Made by a program: the position numbers and the translations under genes. Shown in pieces: positions 1 through 11,058 of a stretch of 64,000 nucleotides of DNA. A model generated the notes under the pieces. It ran no database searches and was not told the origin of the DNA. It saw nothing but the letters and a program-made list of their open reading frames with translations. Numbering within the stretch: position 1 is the first letter of the stretch; each line of letters starts with the position of its first letter. Source of the stretch: Rhodeus uyekii (Eukaryota > Chordata > Actinopteri > Cypriniformes > Acheilognathidae); contig JAWRVZ010000179.1 of the NCBI GenBank assembly GCA_037043235.1, positions 1,033,001 to 1,097,000 of the forward strand, given 5' to 3'.

Positions 1-1445
1 GCAAAATAAAAGTCCTTCATTTTATTAGAAAGTATAAATACGTGCAATTTGTAATATACTCGCAAAATTACGCCGTGAGATGGACTGTCTGGAAAACTAG
101 ACTAGTCTGATTCGCGAAACAGTTTGAGTGAATTGGATTTACTGAAAAGATTCAACTCAAATTAATCGATTTCGTGAAAGCTTGGGGCATTGTCAAGATT
201 TTCAGAAGTTAAGGTTTTTAAAAATGAATCAATAAATAATGTTACAGTATTTAATTTATGTTACGCTGAAAAGAAAGCATCAACAACAAATGGCGATTAA
301 ATTATGACCGCAGTTATACTTTATGAAACACTGTAGACATGAAAATGTTTGGAAATGTAGGATTTAATTTAAGCTTAAAAGTGGCTAGTGTAATTCAAAG
401 TAACATTTCTGCAATGGGGAAAATTTGATGTTGCCCTTTGCCCAGCAGATGGCACTGATGATGGCCTCGAATCTGACTCTTTTGGAACATTAATCTTTCT
501 GAATGAGAATGAGAAGTATGTTTACACACACAAGGAATTTGTCTTGGCTGGAGCTTCCAGTCCAGAAGTACAGAGATGGTGCAGATACATACATAGAATT
601 TGCACAGTAGAAATGAAATATACAAAATAATGCAAAATATATAAATATAAGGTCAGCAAAGACTATGTCAACTAGACTATCCCCTGTGAAGGCTTCATCA
701 ACACAAAAGTTTTTTTTCTTTGGAAGAAGTGATTCTCATCACGCAGAGGCGACTGGAAGTGGACACAAAGTGGCACTTTGTGAAGAGGGACTGTGCACCC
801 ACGCACATTATGCATTCATGGAATGGACTGACTGGAAGCTTTAACAGGATGGTGGTGCTTGAAATCATTGTTCTTCCTCTGTTAACCATGGTTACCTGCA
901 AGGAACCGTGCAGTCACCATTGCTTTGCACAGAAAGGGATTCAAAAGCAAGAATATTGCTGCTAGTAAGATTGTGTAACAATGTTGTCTCTGCGTTGTGT
1001 TGAAAAGACTCGGGAGGAACACCAATTCGCGCTCAAGATCTCTTTTTATTTTATTCTGTTAATAACACAGAACAGCGGTGGTTAGGTTTGAAATATCACT
1101 TTCGCACATGCTCTATAATGGGGGGACATTAAACTTAATATTACAATACATATAACAGTGGCTCCAACATAAATCATACAATATAATTCTAAACAATCAT
1201 ATATGTCAATAATAGTCCATGAAACTGTTATATAATTAATACAATATATTTTTCTCTTGGAGCACTCACTCACCACAGCCATTCACACTCTCGGTTGGCG
1301 CAAATCTAAATGACCCCACCTGAACCAATTAATTATGCCGCCAAATCTAGGCGGATGGAGTGCAATTAAAGGGACCGTACATGAAAATAAATGTTGCAAG
1401 TGGAAGCACATATTTGATCTGTTACACTTGCACCTAAACCAACTA
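1..1445. other. unassigned intronic or intergenic DNA
   Basis: AT-rich sequence with no recognisable exon on either strand apart from the open frame listed separately. Because itga4 is unfinished at 15956 on the minus strand, this stretch is probably still intron 12 of that gene. I looked for the next exon, expected to begin with a DVAVGAF-like propeller strand, and did not find it. Confidence 0.5.
394..630 (+). other. 78-codon open frame, possible exon or relic
   Basis: The frame after a TAA at 391-393 stays open for 78 codons to the TAA at 628-630. The translation is protein-like, with mixed composition and the stretches FDVALCPADGTDDG and NENEKYVYTHKEFVLAGASS. It has no ATG near its start. 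I cannot assign it to a family. It could be an exon of a plus-strand gene, a transposon fragment or chance. Confidence 0.2.
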
Positions 1446-1700
1446 CAGTAATACCTCGGTTTACGAGTTTAATTCGTTCCAAGAAAGAGCTCGTAAACCA
1501 AAATGTTCATACACCAAAACAAATTTCCCCATAAGAATGCACTAAAAATCAATTAATTCGTTCCACACGACTACAAATGCCAATTTTAAATATTTTGTTT
1601 TTGTTTTACCCTATTAATTGCAGTTAAAATTATAACCATTAAGATCTCATATAAATACTAATTAATAATTGACAATTAAACTCTAAAAATACTTGACAAT
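1446..1700. mobile_element. Tigger/pogo-like MITE, one end
   Basis: The sequence starts after a TA with CAGTAATACCTCGGTTTACG and continues with a motif (AATTCGTTCC) shared with the better preserved element at 19389. This resembles the 'CAGxxxTACCTCG' termini of the Tigger/pogo branch of Tc1/mariner. I could not find the opposite end, so the right boundary is approximate. Confidence 0.5.
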
Positions 1701-1854
1701 TTACTGTAATGCACTTCAGGTTTCAGCAGTGGAGGAGACTAGTGGAGGGGGGAGCGGGGAAAGCAAGGATTCAAGTGCAAATGAGTGAATGTATTATAAT
1801 AGTGCAGAAAACAAACAAAGTGATAATCCAGAGAGAAAGTCGTGGAACATGGGA

Positions 1855-1935
1855 GCCGGGACGAACGAATGCACGGGAGCCGCGAACGAACGAACGCACC
1901 AGAGCCGCGAACGAACGAACGCACGGGAGCCGTAT
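1855..1935. repeat. short tandem repeat, GAACGAACG unit
   Basis: About three copies of a ~24-bp unit built on CGAACGAACGCACGGGAGCCG, with small differences between copies. It is non-coding minisatellite sequence next to the Tigger-like end. Confidence 0.7.
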
Positions 1936-2827
1936 AAAAGTATGCACTGTGGTGAATGATGCAGCCAAACCAAGCGACGCTGAGAGAATGAACCAGTGAA
2001 GGGGTGATAAAGGGGTTGGAATCATCGCGTGACTGTGTTCTGAGAAGCTGTGTTCAAGATATTTCCAGTAAAAATGCGCGACGATGCTGGGCGTTAGGAC
2101 TTTTTCCACACAAAAATGCGCGTGGGTGAGGGAAAACAATGCTCGTACACCGATTCGACCCTTGACCCCTTTGTTGTGAAGAAGGCTTCAGGGCGCCCAA
2201 GAAGGTCCAGCAAGTGCCAGGATGGTCTCCTAAAGTTGATTCAGCTGTGGGATCGGGGCACCACCAGAGCAGAGCTTTCTCAGGAATGAAGCGGGCAGGT
2301 GTGAGTGCATCTTCTAGCAGATTGAGGTGAAGACTTTTGGAGGATGGCCCGGTGTATAGAAGAGCAGCAAAGAATCCACACTCCAGGATAAACATCAGGG
2401 ACAGACTGATATTCTGCTAAAGGTACAGGGACTGAACTGCTGACGACTGAGGTTAAATAATTTTCTCTAATGACTCCCCTTTCCAATTGGGGTATCTGGA
2501 AAAAGCTTTTCCAGAGAAGAAAATGTGAGCGCTATCAGGCACAAAACGACTGGTCAAAACCTGGCATTTCACTTCATCAAAAAAACAAAGAGGGCCAATT
2601 GAAATTCTAAATCATAAAAAAAGTTGTAGAGTAAACGCAAATAATCAGACATCTCTCTCATCTTTTTGCACAAAATGCTGCTAGATGATTTTTGCTTCTC
2701 TGCAGTCTAATCCACAGCAGAGACTTGAGCTTCAGGACTGGTTTAAGATACTAAAAGAAAAGTTTAGTCAAGTGTTCATATTTATGTTTTTGTTTCAGGT
2801 CATGGAGTAAGACAAGGACAACACAGA
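1936..2827. other. unassigned flank left of the palindrome
   Basis: Nothing recognisable. Minus-strand open frames here have no family resemblance. The last bases before the palindrome (ACACAGA) are the left insertion junction. Confidence 0.4.
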
Positions 2828-2858
2828 AGTAGTTATATAATACAGCTTGTCTCAAAGA

Positions 2859-2908
2859 TGATTTATGGCCTAATTTATGGTGTGATTTATGGGTGTAATT
2901 TATGGCTG
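2859..2908 (+). repeat. subterminal repeats, left arm
   Basis: Four tandem 12-13-bp units, variants of TGATTTATGGGTG, lie 31 bp inside the outer terminus. Arrays like this are often transposase-binding sites in DNA transposons; that role here is inference. Confidence 0.6.
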
Positions 2909-4649
2909 TACCCTGTGTCCGGCTGTCCACCTGCCACTCAAACTGTCCGGTGAATGTTTGACAGACAGGTGTTTAGGGGTTAAATGTGTGTGTGTTGTTG
3001 CCCCCGATTGGCTGCTCACTGGGTGTCAAAGGTTTTTATGGTTAGATTTACAACTTAGCATCACAGGCAGGCAAGTCCGAGTGTCAATCAAATAAAGGTA
3101 CAGATGATTTTATGATTTGATATATGATGATGGATGGATCTTAACCAGAGTGCCATTGAAATGGTGCTGCTCCTCTCCTGTCAGCTGGCTCCATCCAGTC
3201 TGGTGGGGGGAAAGCCGTTGGGGGTCATGATTGTTTCTTTGATTGTCTGTGGGGAAAGTAACCCAAGCAAGTTTTTACATTGTTAACACCCAGCATCAAA
3301 ATCAGTGTTGTTTGATCTAAAAACTGAAGGCAGAGAGTGTGGTTTACCTACCAGAAGAAGAAAAGACTCTGTTTGCATTTTAGCAATGATAAGGGCCCAG
3401 ACATCCGATCCCTGGTTTTTCTACTATCCATCTCCCCCTGTGATGCAGTTGAGGGTCTGATGGCCTGTTTGTTAACAGTCATGCAGCACACACCGGTTCT
3501 CCTGAAAGACTTAACAAATTATGCCTTGTTCAAATAAGACATTGCAATAAAATTATTCATTCTTCACTCACTTCACTATAAAATATCTGAGTAATATGGA
3601 AAATGTTGATTTAAACATTTAAAATGGTTAAAAACTGTTCAAACTATCTAATGTCTTGAAAATTAGTATAAATATATATTTTACTAGACTTTATTATGCT
3701 TCAAATTAATTGCATCCGTTTTCAACTGAGTCAAAAAACAAACAAAAACAAAAGCATGATGTAAGTCGACACCTCTGCGATCAGAACTTGCGTTTATACC
3801 GCAAAAACAAAAGCTATTTAAGATTTTAATCCATGTATTAAATACAGGTTCCTCTTAGCTCTTATCTCACAGTGATGGAAAAGGTTTTTATACTGTTTTG
3901 ATTCATCTTCAGATTGCAAACTAAAAAGTTTAATGTTTTAACATTTAGTTATTTAATACTAGAGAAAACGTAGGCATATTTGATAGTTTTGTTACAAACC
4001 TCTGATTAGAGAATTAATCAGACTGTTGTACATTAAGATTATTGAAAATATGTTATGTAAAATTACTTTCTCACAAATGCGTTATACGAATCACAAGTTT
4101 ACCTAAACTACTTTACAGACATCTTACCCAAGTGTTTTTAATCTTACAGTTTTTAAAATTGTTTACTCAATAGAAGTAGTTTTCGAGGTCCCACTCAGTG
4201 AAACATTCACTCATATACCGGATCTTCAGACCAAATCTGCAAAACCGCACGCGCATTATAAGTTTACAAACGTATAGCATACAGCTAACGCAATGTTTTC
4301 AGAAAGAAAAAAACATTATTTTAATCCTTAAGCATACCTAATTTGATCACTTAGAAATCAAAACACAGCATTTCTGTTTATGATTTTAAAAATATACTGA
4401 ATATGTCATCACCTTTTACTTCTACAACACTTTATACCATCAATTGTTTAATATACTCCAGTTGTAAAGGGTGTACAGTGTGTTTGTACACATACACTGC
4501 ACAATGAACAAACAAAAGATATAATAGTTTTAATAATAATAATTAAATTTTTCACATCCGTGGGTTGTTTAACGTGTATATGACTATGAGGTTTGTGTAG
4601 AGTTACTATACAAGAACACAGTTTTTGCATAAATTGTTTGCTTTTGTCC

Positions 4650-5105
4650 CAAAAGGTGTGCGTGTATCTGTTTGTTTTTGTGTAAATGTGTGCACGTGTC
4701 TGTCTGTTTGTATTTTCGTGTCTGTTTATTTGCTTGTGTGTCTGTCTGTTTTCGTATGCATGCATGCATGCATATGTGTGTGTGTGTGTGTATTTGTTTG
4801 TTTGTATGTATCTGTCTGTTTGCGTGTGTTTGTGTGTCTGTTTTTTTGTTTGTGTGCATGCATGTCTGTTTGTTTATGTTTGTCTGTTTTGTTTGCGTGC
4901 ATGCATGTGTGTGAGTGTCTGTTTGTTTATGTGTGTGTGTGTGTGTGTGTCTGTTTGTTTGTATGTGTGCGTGTGTGTCTATTTGTTTGTTTGTTTGTTT
5001 GTGTATGTGTGCGTGCGTGCGTGTGTGTGTCTATTTGTTTGTTTGTTTCTGCTTGTGTGTGTGTGTGTGTGTGTGTGTCTGTTTGAGTTTGTGTGTTTGT
5101 TTCAA
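4650..5105. repeat. TG/TTTG low-complexity tract, left arm
   Basis: About 455 bp of interleaved TGTG, TTTG, CTGT and GCATG runs. It is open in all frames and gives Val/Cys/Phe-rich (plus) or Thr/His/Gln-rich (minus) artefact ORFs, which are not genes. Confidence 0.9.
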
Positions 5106-5299
5106 TAAACAAAAGCACGTTTCACTCCAAATTCGAAGTAAAAATAAAAACACCCATTGTTTAAACATGTATACATCACTAAAGCACTGCATGTTGTCTG
5201 TTACGTTTAAACAAAACTTTTGCTGTCGTTATTTATTATATTTTGAATATCCTGATGACCAGCCTTGTTTCTGTGCGAGTAAACTGTAATGAACACGAC

Positions 5300-5686
5300 T
5301 CGTTTGCACAGGAAAACTCTGTTTGAAAACTTTAGATCCTCTGTTTGTGACATAATGATCATATCAGAAAACATTTGAATTGTATGACTAAACTTTTTAT
5401 TTTGACAAAGCTACATTTCAGAATTATTCACCCGAGGTGTTTAACAGCCACAGGATAACATGTTGTTTTGCAGTTCTCATGAAACGATCATGGTGTGTAT
5501 TTTCACACCTGGAACTCATCACCTTGTTCATATCAAACAAGTTCTGTTTGATACATTTTGACTGTTTGACTTGTAAGTCTCATGCCATTTTAAAATTATT
5601 TACTAAAAAACATTAACTGCACCAGAATCACACACTTTTGTTTTTAGGCTAAAACTCTTTGAGAGCTATCAACAATACAGGAATAA

Positions 5687-5733
<47 letters not shown>

Positions 5734-7240
5734 AAAAAATATACATAATGTACAAAATAATAATACAAATAAAGTAATTGTCTTTCTATATGAATGTTTG
5801 ACTAAATTGATATTTCTTTTAGAGCAACTTTTCACCCGTCTATGAGGTTGGAATCTTATGAACCATCAACATGAAAAGTAAGTCTGGCTGTTTTACTCTT
5901 TTTACAACTGTTGCACATTCAATTACAGTTAGAGGTTGTTCAATACAGGTCCACACACTCGTAAGGCTATAGATACATCTCAAACACTAGCTTTACACAG
6001 GTATAATGGACACACAAACCCCTGTGTAGTTCAAGAGGGCCGTTTACTGAGATCAGCATGCAAGAAAGGGCCATTTTCTAATGAATTCAGAGAAAACATT
6101 CACAAGCAGTTGTGAAAGTTTCTAAGTTTGGCTTTGTAAAGGTTTTGTTCTTGTACTACACCACTAGATATAGATGACACTATTCACATTTCTTGTTGGA
6201 CTGTATTGTTTTAGATGAAGACTCTTCTTTGAGATCCAGCAACATTAAGAGTTTAATGAAGAATTGAAGTAACAGTCTTTATCGTTGGGGCTTTTTGACA
6301 AAAATATAAATTTCTTTTAGTGCAACTTTCCAGCTATCTCTGATATGGGGTCGCATGAAGGATCAACACGGAAAGTCCGTTTTAAAACTGATTTAAAACT
6401 ATTACAATTGAATCACAAAAAAAGGGGCACACCTTACAAGAAAAGCAACGGTTATAATGCATACGGAATACAGAAAATCCATGCATGAACAACTAGTGCG
6501 TTTGCTACATGTTTGTAAATTTCTAGTTTGACAAATGACCGTTTTATTACGCCACTGGATGACATTTTAGACGACAACTAAAGCAATCTAAGTTCATGCT
6601 TTTACTCATCTGGGAAAGCGTGTGTGATGAACATAGACGTTCATTTAAGAAACTTGTATGACTAAACTTTCTCTCTTGACAAACCAGCATTTTCAAAAAT
6701 TTTGCTAGACGTTAAGATTATAAAGTTCTATCAACTATTATCGTCATCTTGGACTCAAATGTAGCCACTGTTCTGGAATACTTCACATAAGTTGTAATTC
6801 ACATTTTACAATCTGTAAATAGATGTGCCAAAAGTTGTCAGAGGTGTTAGAGGGAACGCAACACAACGTTTTAACGCAAACACACTTGAGGTCTAACGCT
6901 ACATACGTTCTAAAAGGCTAAAGATACAATTCGAACATAAACTTTATACAGAATGATGTGTGCTCAATTTACAAATACAGCATAAGAAAAATAAATGGCA
7001 GTCCTTCTACACTACTGTTTAAATGGTGATATTTTTTCCGGTCTGTCTATGAAGTGACTAGAAGATGCATGACAGGCCCAGGCCTCCACATGAAATCAGC
7101 GAGTCTAGCTGTCTTGTACGACTGTTACATTTAAAACAAGACTATCGATTAAGTCACACATTACAAGAGGTCACCAGCACACTATTTCGTCTAAATTTAT
7201 TTGTAATTTAGGCTTTCCAGTACAGCTCAAACATTAGAGA
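5300..7240 (+). repeat. degenerate ~0.5-kb tandem units, left arm
   Basis: Recurring landmarks show ancient repeat units: GAGAGCTATCAACAATA (5660), GAGATCCAGCAACATTA (6227) and AGTTCTATCAACTATTA (6725); TTTCTTTTAGAGCAACTTTT (about 5812) and TTTCTTTTAGTGCAACTTTC (about 6311); GTATGACTAAACTTT at about 5384 and 6657. Spacing is roughly 500-570 bp. The reverse-complement set is in the right arm (about 11030-12960). Function is unknown. Confidence 0.6.
5690..5730. repeat. (TA)n in left arm
   Basis: About 41 bp of pure TA. The partner tract in the right arm is about 75 bp. Confidence 0.95.
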
Positions 7241-7380
7241 GTGGTGCTTGCAACATCAAGGTCAGGGGTTTGATTCCCAGGGAAAGCAAACACTGATTAG
7301 AATGTCAATGTGTTTCTTGAATGCAATGCAAGTCACTATGGATAAAAGCGTCTGATGATTGCATAAATGTTAATGTTGTC
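7205..7380 (+). mobile_element. tRNA-headed SINE (HAmo-like), left arm
   Basis: A tRNA-like head on the plus strand has an A-box-like AGCTCAAACATTAGAG and a B-box GGTTTGATTCC. It is followed by the body GATAAAAGCGTCTGATGATT in the usual SINE order. The same family occurs at 30415. It resembles the HAmo SINE of cyprinids. Confidence 0.75.
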
Positions 7381-8009
7381 CCTCACCAACTGAATGCCAT
7401 ATATAATTAACATATCTTACATTGTCACAATTGTAAGTATTTGTTTAGCTTAAATATTGGTATTAGCATCAAAGCGCATGCCAAATGCTAGTGAAGAGAT
7501 AATCTACAGATTGTTTATATTGAACATTGTTTGTACATCACACTCTGTGTGTATTGCCGTGTGCGACTGTATGCGTTATCCTTCCTCTTTTACATACAAT
7601 CTGGTGTAATTTTTGCAAACTTTAGGTGTTCTCATTGTTCATATACGACAAGGTTTCCCTTGAACTGTTTGATTTAATACAATTATAATAAAAGCCATCT
7701 CCTTCGCTTGAGGCATTTACGCTACATTATTATAATGCCATTGTTTTTAGGTAGTGCTAACATATATTATATCTTTAACCAAACTGTTTATCTGGTTAAA
7801 GAACGTGGCACCCATCTCATAACAAAACATATTTTGTCTTGTAAAACGTGTAGCGTTTTTACAAATATTGCAAAGACATCTTTCTATCAAGCAGGGTGTT
7901 TTATGGCTGTTGAATGTGTCACATCCTTGGATGTCTCACACCTACAGGCCCTGCCTATGAATCTGCCGTCTAAACAGGCATTAAGATAGTTCTCATCACT
8001 ACAGTAACA

Positions 8010-8660
8010 ATGGCTTCTCCAAAGACTCCGGAAACACAGACAAGAAGTTCTCTTGAAACAGAAGAAAACCTTCCTTATGCATGGCAGAAAAATCAAAGGA
8101 TTCGTTTGACCAAGCTTCTTCATGAAGAGGATGGTTTTGTGAAACAGGAATTTCTGATGTCTGGTGATTATATAGGCGGATTTGTTTTCGACAAGTCATC
8201 GCGCACAGTCGAAATCTACTCTATTGAATTTGTTGAAGACCTTACTTCAGAGACACCACGTCTTATTTTGCCTGCTATAGACTGGTTTATATTTTACAAT
8301 CAAATCTGGAGAGATCCGAATGGGGTTAGCAAAAGAATTTGGTGCCTTTTCAAGTGGAATGGTTCCATACCGGACGTGCAGTACAGCGTGTCAAAGCCTT
8401 GTGACAACGTGTCCATATCGACCTGCTGGAGTAAGAGCTTACATGAAGAAATTATGATTCGAAATAAGCACAGCAAAGAGGTCAAAAGGGACATTATGAA
8501 TCAAAGCAACGATGATTCTGACGATGAACACGACTGGCCTATTCCGGACGATCCCTACGATTGCTGCAAAATGGGTTTATCTTTTGAATGGTGCGACTTA
8601 CCCGTGTTAAACGACGTCTTTTCAACCATAGACAAGCTGTTTATTACGAGTTTGTTTTAA
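8010..8660 (+). CDS. intronless 216-aa protein of unknown family
   Basis: ATG at 8010 in a good context (AACAATGG); the stop is the TAA at 8658-8660. It is the only long, complex ORF in the centre of the palindrome and starts 121 bp from the left arm, so its promoter may lie in that arm. The predicted protein is soluble, with no signal peptide or membrane segment. Residues 21-130 are rich in aromatic and charged residues, with six Trp between 25 and 116. An acidic stretch (DDSDDEHDWPIPDDPYD) spans about 168-184, and the C-terminus is hydrophobic (KLFITSLF). I see no DDE, RVE, zinc-finger, polymerase or protease motif and do not recognise the family. AATAAA follows at 8817-8822. Codon use looks coding and there are no internal stops. 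Role unknown; it may be an accessory protein of the element. Confidence 0.65.
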   Translation: MASPKTPETQTRSSLETEENLPYAWQKNQRIRLTKLLHEEDGFVKQEFLMSGDYIGGFVFDKSSRTVEIYSIEFVEDLTSETPRLILPAIDWFIFYNQIWRDPNGVSKRIWCLFKWNGSIPDVQYSVSKPCDNVSISTCWSKSLHEEIMIRNKHSKEVKRDIMNQSNDDSDDEHDWPIPDDPYDCCKMGLSFEWCDLPVLNDVFSTIDKLFITSLF

Positions 8661-8816
8661 GCAATAATCAGTCAGTGTTTAACTATGGTTATCCTTGTCA
8701 AAATGTGTTAAAGAGACCAATCTGTTACACCAAAAATCACTTCTTGCACCTGTTTATATGATACTTAACATTCTCTCTGTCTTCCTTACTGTATGTTATT
8801 TTTCTTTTGTTTGTTT

Positions 8817-8822
8817 AATAAA
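8817..8822 (+). promoter_or_regulatory. polyadenylation signal AATAAA
   Basis: A canonical AATAAA 157 bp after the 216-codon ORF; two further AATAAA hexamers follow near 8917 and 8933. This is consistent with a Pol II transcript ending inside the element. Confidence 0.5.
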
Positions 8823-9351
8823 GCTATGGTTAGATCCAACATCTCTGGACTCTAAGTGTATGTATGTTGTAGAGGTGATAATGCTGTATTTAGATTGTTT
8901 AATTTTACTCGAGACAATAAACATGACGATGTTAATAAAAGTCTTTAACTGAACATCTTAAATTAACTATGATAAAAAAATGTATTAAAGTCTACACAAA
9001 AATAAATCTCATCTTCTTCCTAAATGGATGTTGGGGTCTTGTTGGGCACAATTCACCCATGCATTTTTGACGTTATGATGCTTAATCAAAAGAGTAAATG
9101 GGGTAATAATAATCATAACTGGATAAGTGTAAATAATAAACTTTCCTCTAGTGGCATATGGAGTACTTTTACACGTGGCTACTACACTTTACACGCGACT
9201 TTAATTTACATAGTTATTTATGACCTCCTGACGAGTTAAACCCTCACAGCAGGTTTGAGAGGACCCTGATCAACTACACAGAGCTCATTTATCGCACCCT
9301 GCCTTTCCTGACTGTTACAGCTACTGCAACATCTCATTGATCAAAGATTGA
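8823..9351. other. unassigned central spacer
   Basis: AT-rich sequence between the ORF and the tRNA side of the palindrome centre. Short open frames are not protein-like. Confidence 0.4.
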
Positions 9352-9582
9352 AGGAACATTGTCTGGTTTTTACATGGACGACCAAAGTCTGAACCTGACG
9401 AGTCCAGCGCTTCTTCGGGTCAAACTATGGGAGATCAGACCCATAAACCTGCACTTCTACGCATTAATAAATGTGATAAATGTGCGGCAAGAACTCATTC
9501 ACAGGAGATCCCCGGCATTATTAAAACCTTCCAGCATCGAATAGGGGACAAAGTTTATATCATCCACCAAGTTGAGTTCTGA
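9352..9582 (+). other. possible small ORF or relic
   Basis: The frame is open for 76 codons from just after a TGA to the TGA at 9580-9582. An ATG at 9427 gives 51 residues beginning MGDQTHKPALLRINKCDKCA. Composition is protein-like (Lys, Ile, and one CDKC pair), but there is no family assignment. Confidence 0.25.
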
Positions 9583-9841
9583 AGAAACTCTGCAAATTTC
9601 TGATATGGCTGCGCAAAAGACTGCGAAAGTTCGGGCGATGCTTTGCACATGCAGCTGGAAGCGTGATTGCGCCGTGACCAACGAGTGCCGTCTAAAAGTT
9701 AAAACAGACTGTTTAAACAACATTTAAAGGACCGCTTTAAGTTTGACCACCTTTTGCAATGTTGGATACGTATAACATGAAAATAATTAACACTAATGAG
9801 CTATCGCTATCATTTTGTTGCCTTTGGAAACTATATGTGTC

Positions 9842-9913
9842 TCCCATATGGTCTAGCGGTTAGGATTCCTGGTTTTCACCCAGGCTGCCCGGGTTCAACT
9901 CCCGGTATGGGAA
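9842..9913 (+). tRNA. tRNA-Glu (anticodon UUC)
   Basis: 72 nt matching eukaryotic tRNA-Glu(UUC). The acceptor stem TCCCATA/TATGGGA pairs perfectly and the discriminator is A. Anticodon stem-loop: CCTGG-TTTTCAC-CCAGG. B-box: GGTTCAACTCC. A T6 run directly downstream (about 9917-9922) is a Pol III terminator. It looks intact and expressible. It lies in the unique centre of the palindrome, 461 bp from the right arm. It could be a captured host gene or a normal genomic tRNA enclosed by an inverted duplication. Confidence 0.93.
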
Positions 9914-10373
9914 ATAATTTTTTGCTTGTTTGCTGTGAATGTAGTGATGAGATCGGATTTACTGAGGTTATCTGTATGTGTACTGTAACAAACTCTGTAT
10001 TGTAACAGATCTTTGTGTGGCACTGGTTTAAAAAATAAAATTTGGTGAAATAGTTGCAACTCTGGGGATCTGCACCCTAAATCAAAACTTGGTGTCATGC
10101 AGTGATATTCTTTTCTGGCTAGACAATCTGTAATCTAATCATTTTTGTTCAATGTATGTAAATGTATGAATGTTTTATTCACCAATATGTTGTTAAAAAA
10201 TAAAAGGTTGAATCACTTAATCACTTTATGACCATGTCTGAGCTAGTTAAAAGAGTGTTATGCAGCCCTGTAACTCGTGAGATTTTCTTGCAAACATTGC
10301 ATTATGTTTAGCTGGTCAAAGGTTGTATTACTCTGTATTTTGTTTAGACCGATTGTAATCGGTAATCGATCGC
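9914..10373. other. centre, right spacer
   Basis: No gene is seen. It ends with a short self-complementary stretch (GATTGTAATCGGTAATCGATCG) next to the right arm. Confidence 0.4.
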
Positions 10374-10882
10374 TGATAGAAAGATGTCTTTGCAATATTT
10401 GTAAAAACGCTACACGTTTTACAAGACAAAATATGTTTTGTTATGAGATGGGTGCCACGTTCTTTAACCAGATAAACAGTTTGGTTAAAGATATAATATA
10501 TGTTAGCACTACCTAAAAACAATGGCATTATAATAATGTAGCGTAAATGCCTCAAGCGAAGGAGATGGCTTTTATTATAATTGTATTAAATCAAACAGTT
10601 CAAGGGAAACCTTGTCGTATATGAACAATGAGAACACCTAAAGTTTGCAAAAATTACACCAGATTGTATGTAAAAGAGGAAGGATAACGCATACAGTCGC
10701 ACACGGCAATACACACAGAGTGTGATGTACAAACAATGTTCAATATAAACAATCTGTAGATTATCTCTTCACTAGCATTTGGCATGCGCTTTGATGCTAA
10801 TACCAATATTTAAGCTAAACAAATACTTACAATTGTGACAATGTAAGATATGTTAATTATATATGGCATTCAGTTGGTGAGG

Positions 10883-11058
10883 GACAACATTAACATTTAT
10901 GCAATCATCAGACGCTTTTATCCATAGTGACTTGCATTGCATTCAAGAAACACATTGACATTCTAATCAGTGTTTGCTTTCCCTGGGAATCAAACCCCTG
11001 ACCTTGATGTTGCAAGCACCACTCTCTAATGTTTGAGCTGTACTGGAAAGCCTAAATT
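10883..11058 (-). mobile_element. tRNA-headed SINE (HAmo-like), right arm
   Basis: Inverted copy of the left-arm SINE. Because both arms carry it at the mirrored site, the SINE was present before the arms were duplicated or homogenised. Confidence 0.75.

Larger units (their letters stand above)
2828..7889 (+). repeat. left arm of giant inverted repeat
   Basis: 5062 bp and non-coding. In order from the outside it contains four AATTTATGG-like subterminal repeats, unique AT-rich sequence, a ~455-bp TG/TTTG tract, degenerate ~0.5-kb units with an embedded TA tract, and a tRNA-derived SINE. The inner end is TTTCTATCA (7881-7889), after which the two arms diverge abruptly. Confidence 0.93.

Noticed and set aside
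4625..5108. Several overlapping Cys/Val/Phe-rich ORFs up to 153 aa, and their Thr/His-rich antisense partners
   Set aside because: Products of the TG/TTTG low-complexity tract; open in all frames and duplicated in the other arm.
7708..7989. 93-aa ORF crossing the inner arm boundary, and its antisense-arm partner at 10328-10555
   Set aside because: The sequence straddles the arm/centre junction, so the two versions have unrelated C-termini; not a conserved protein.
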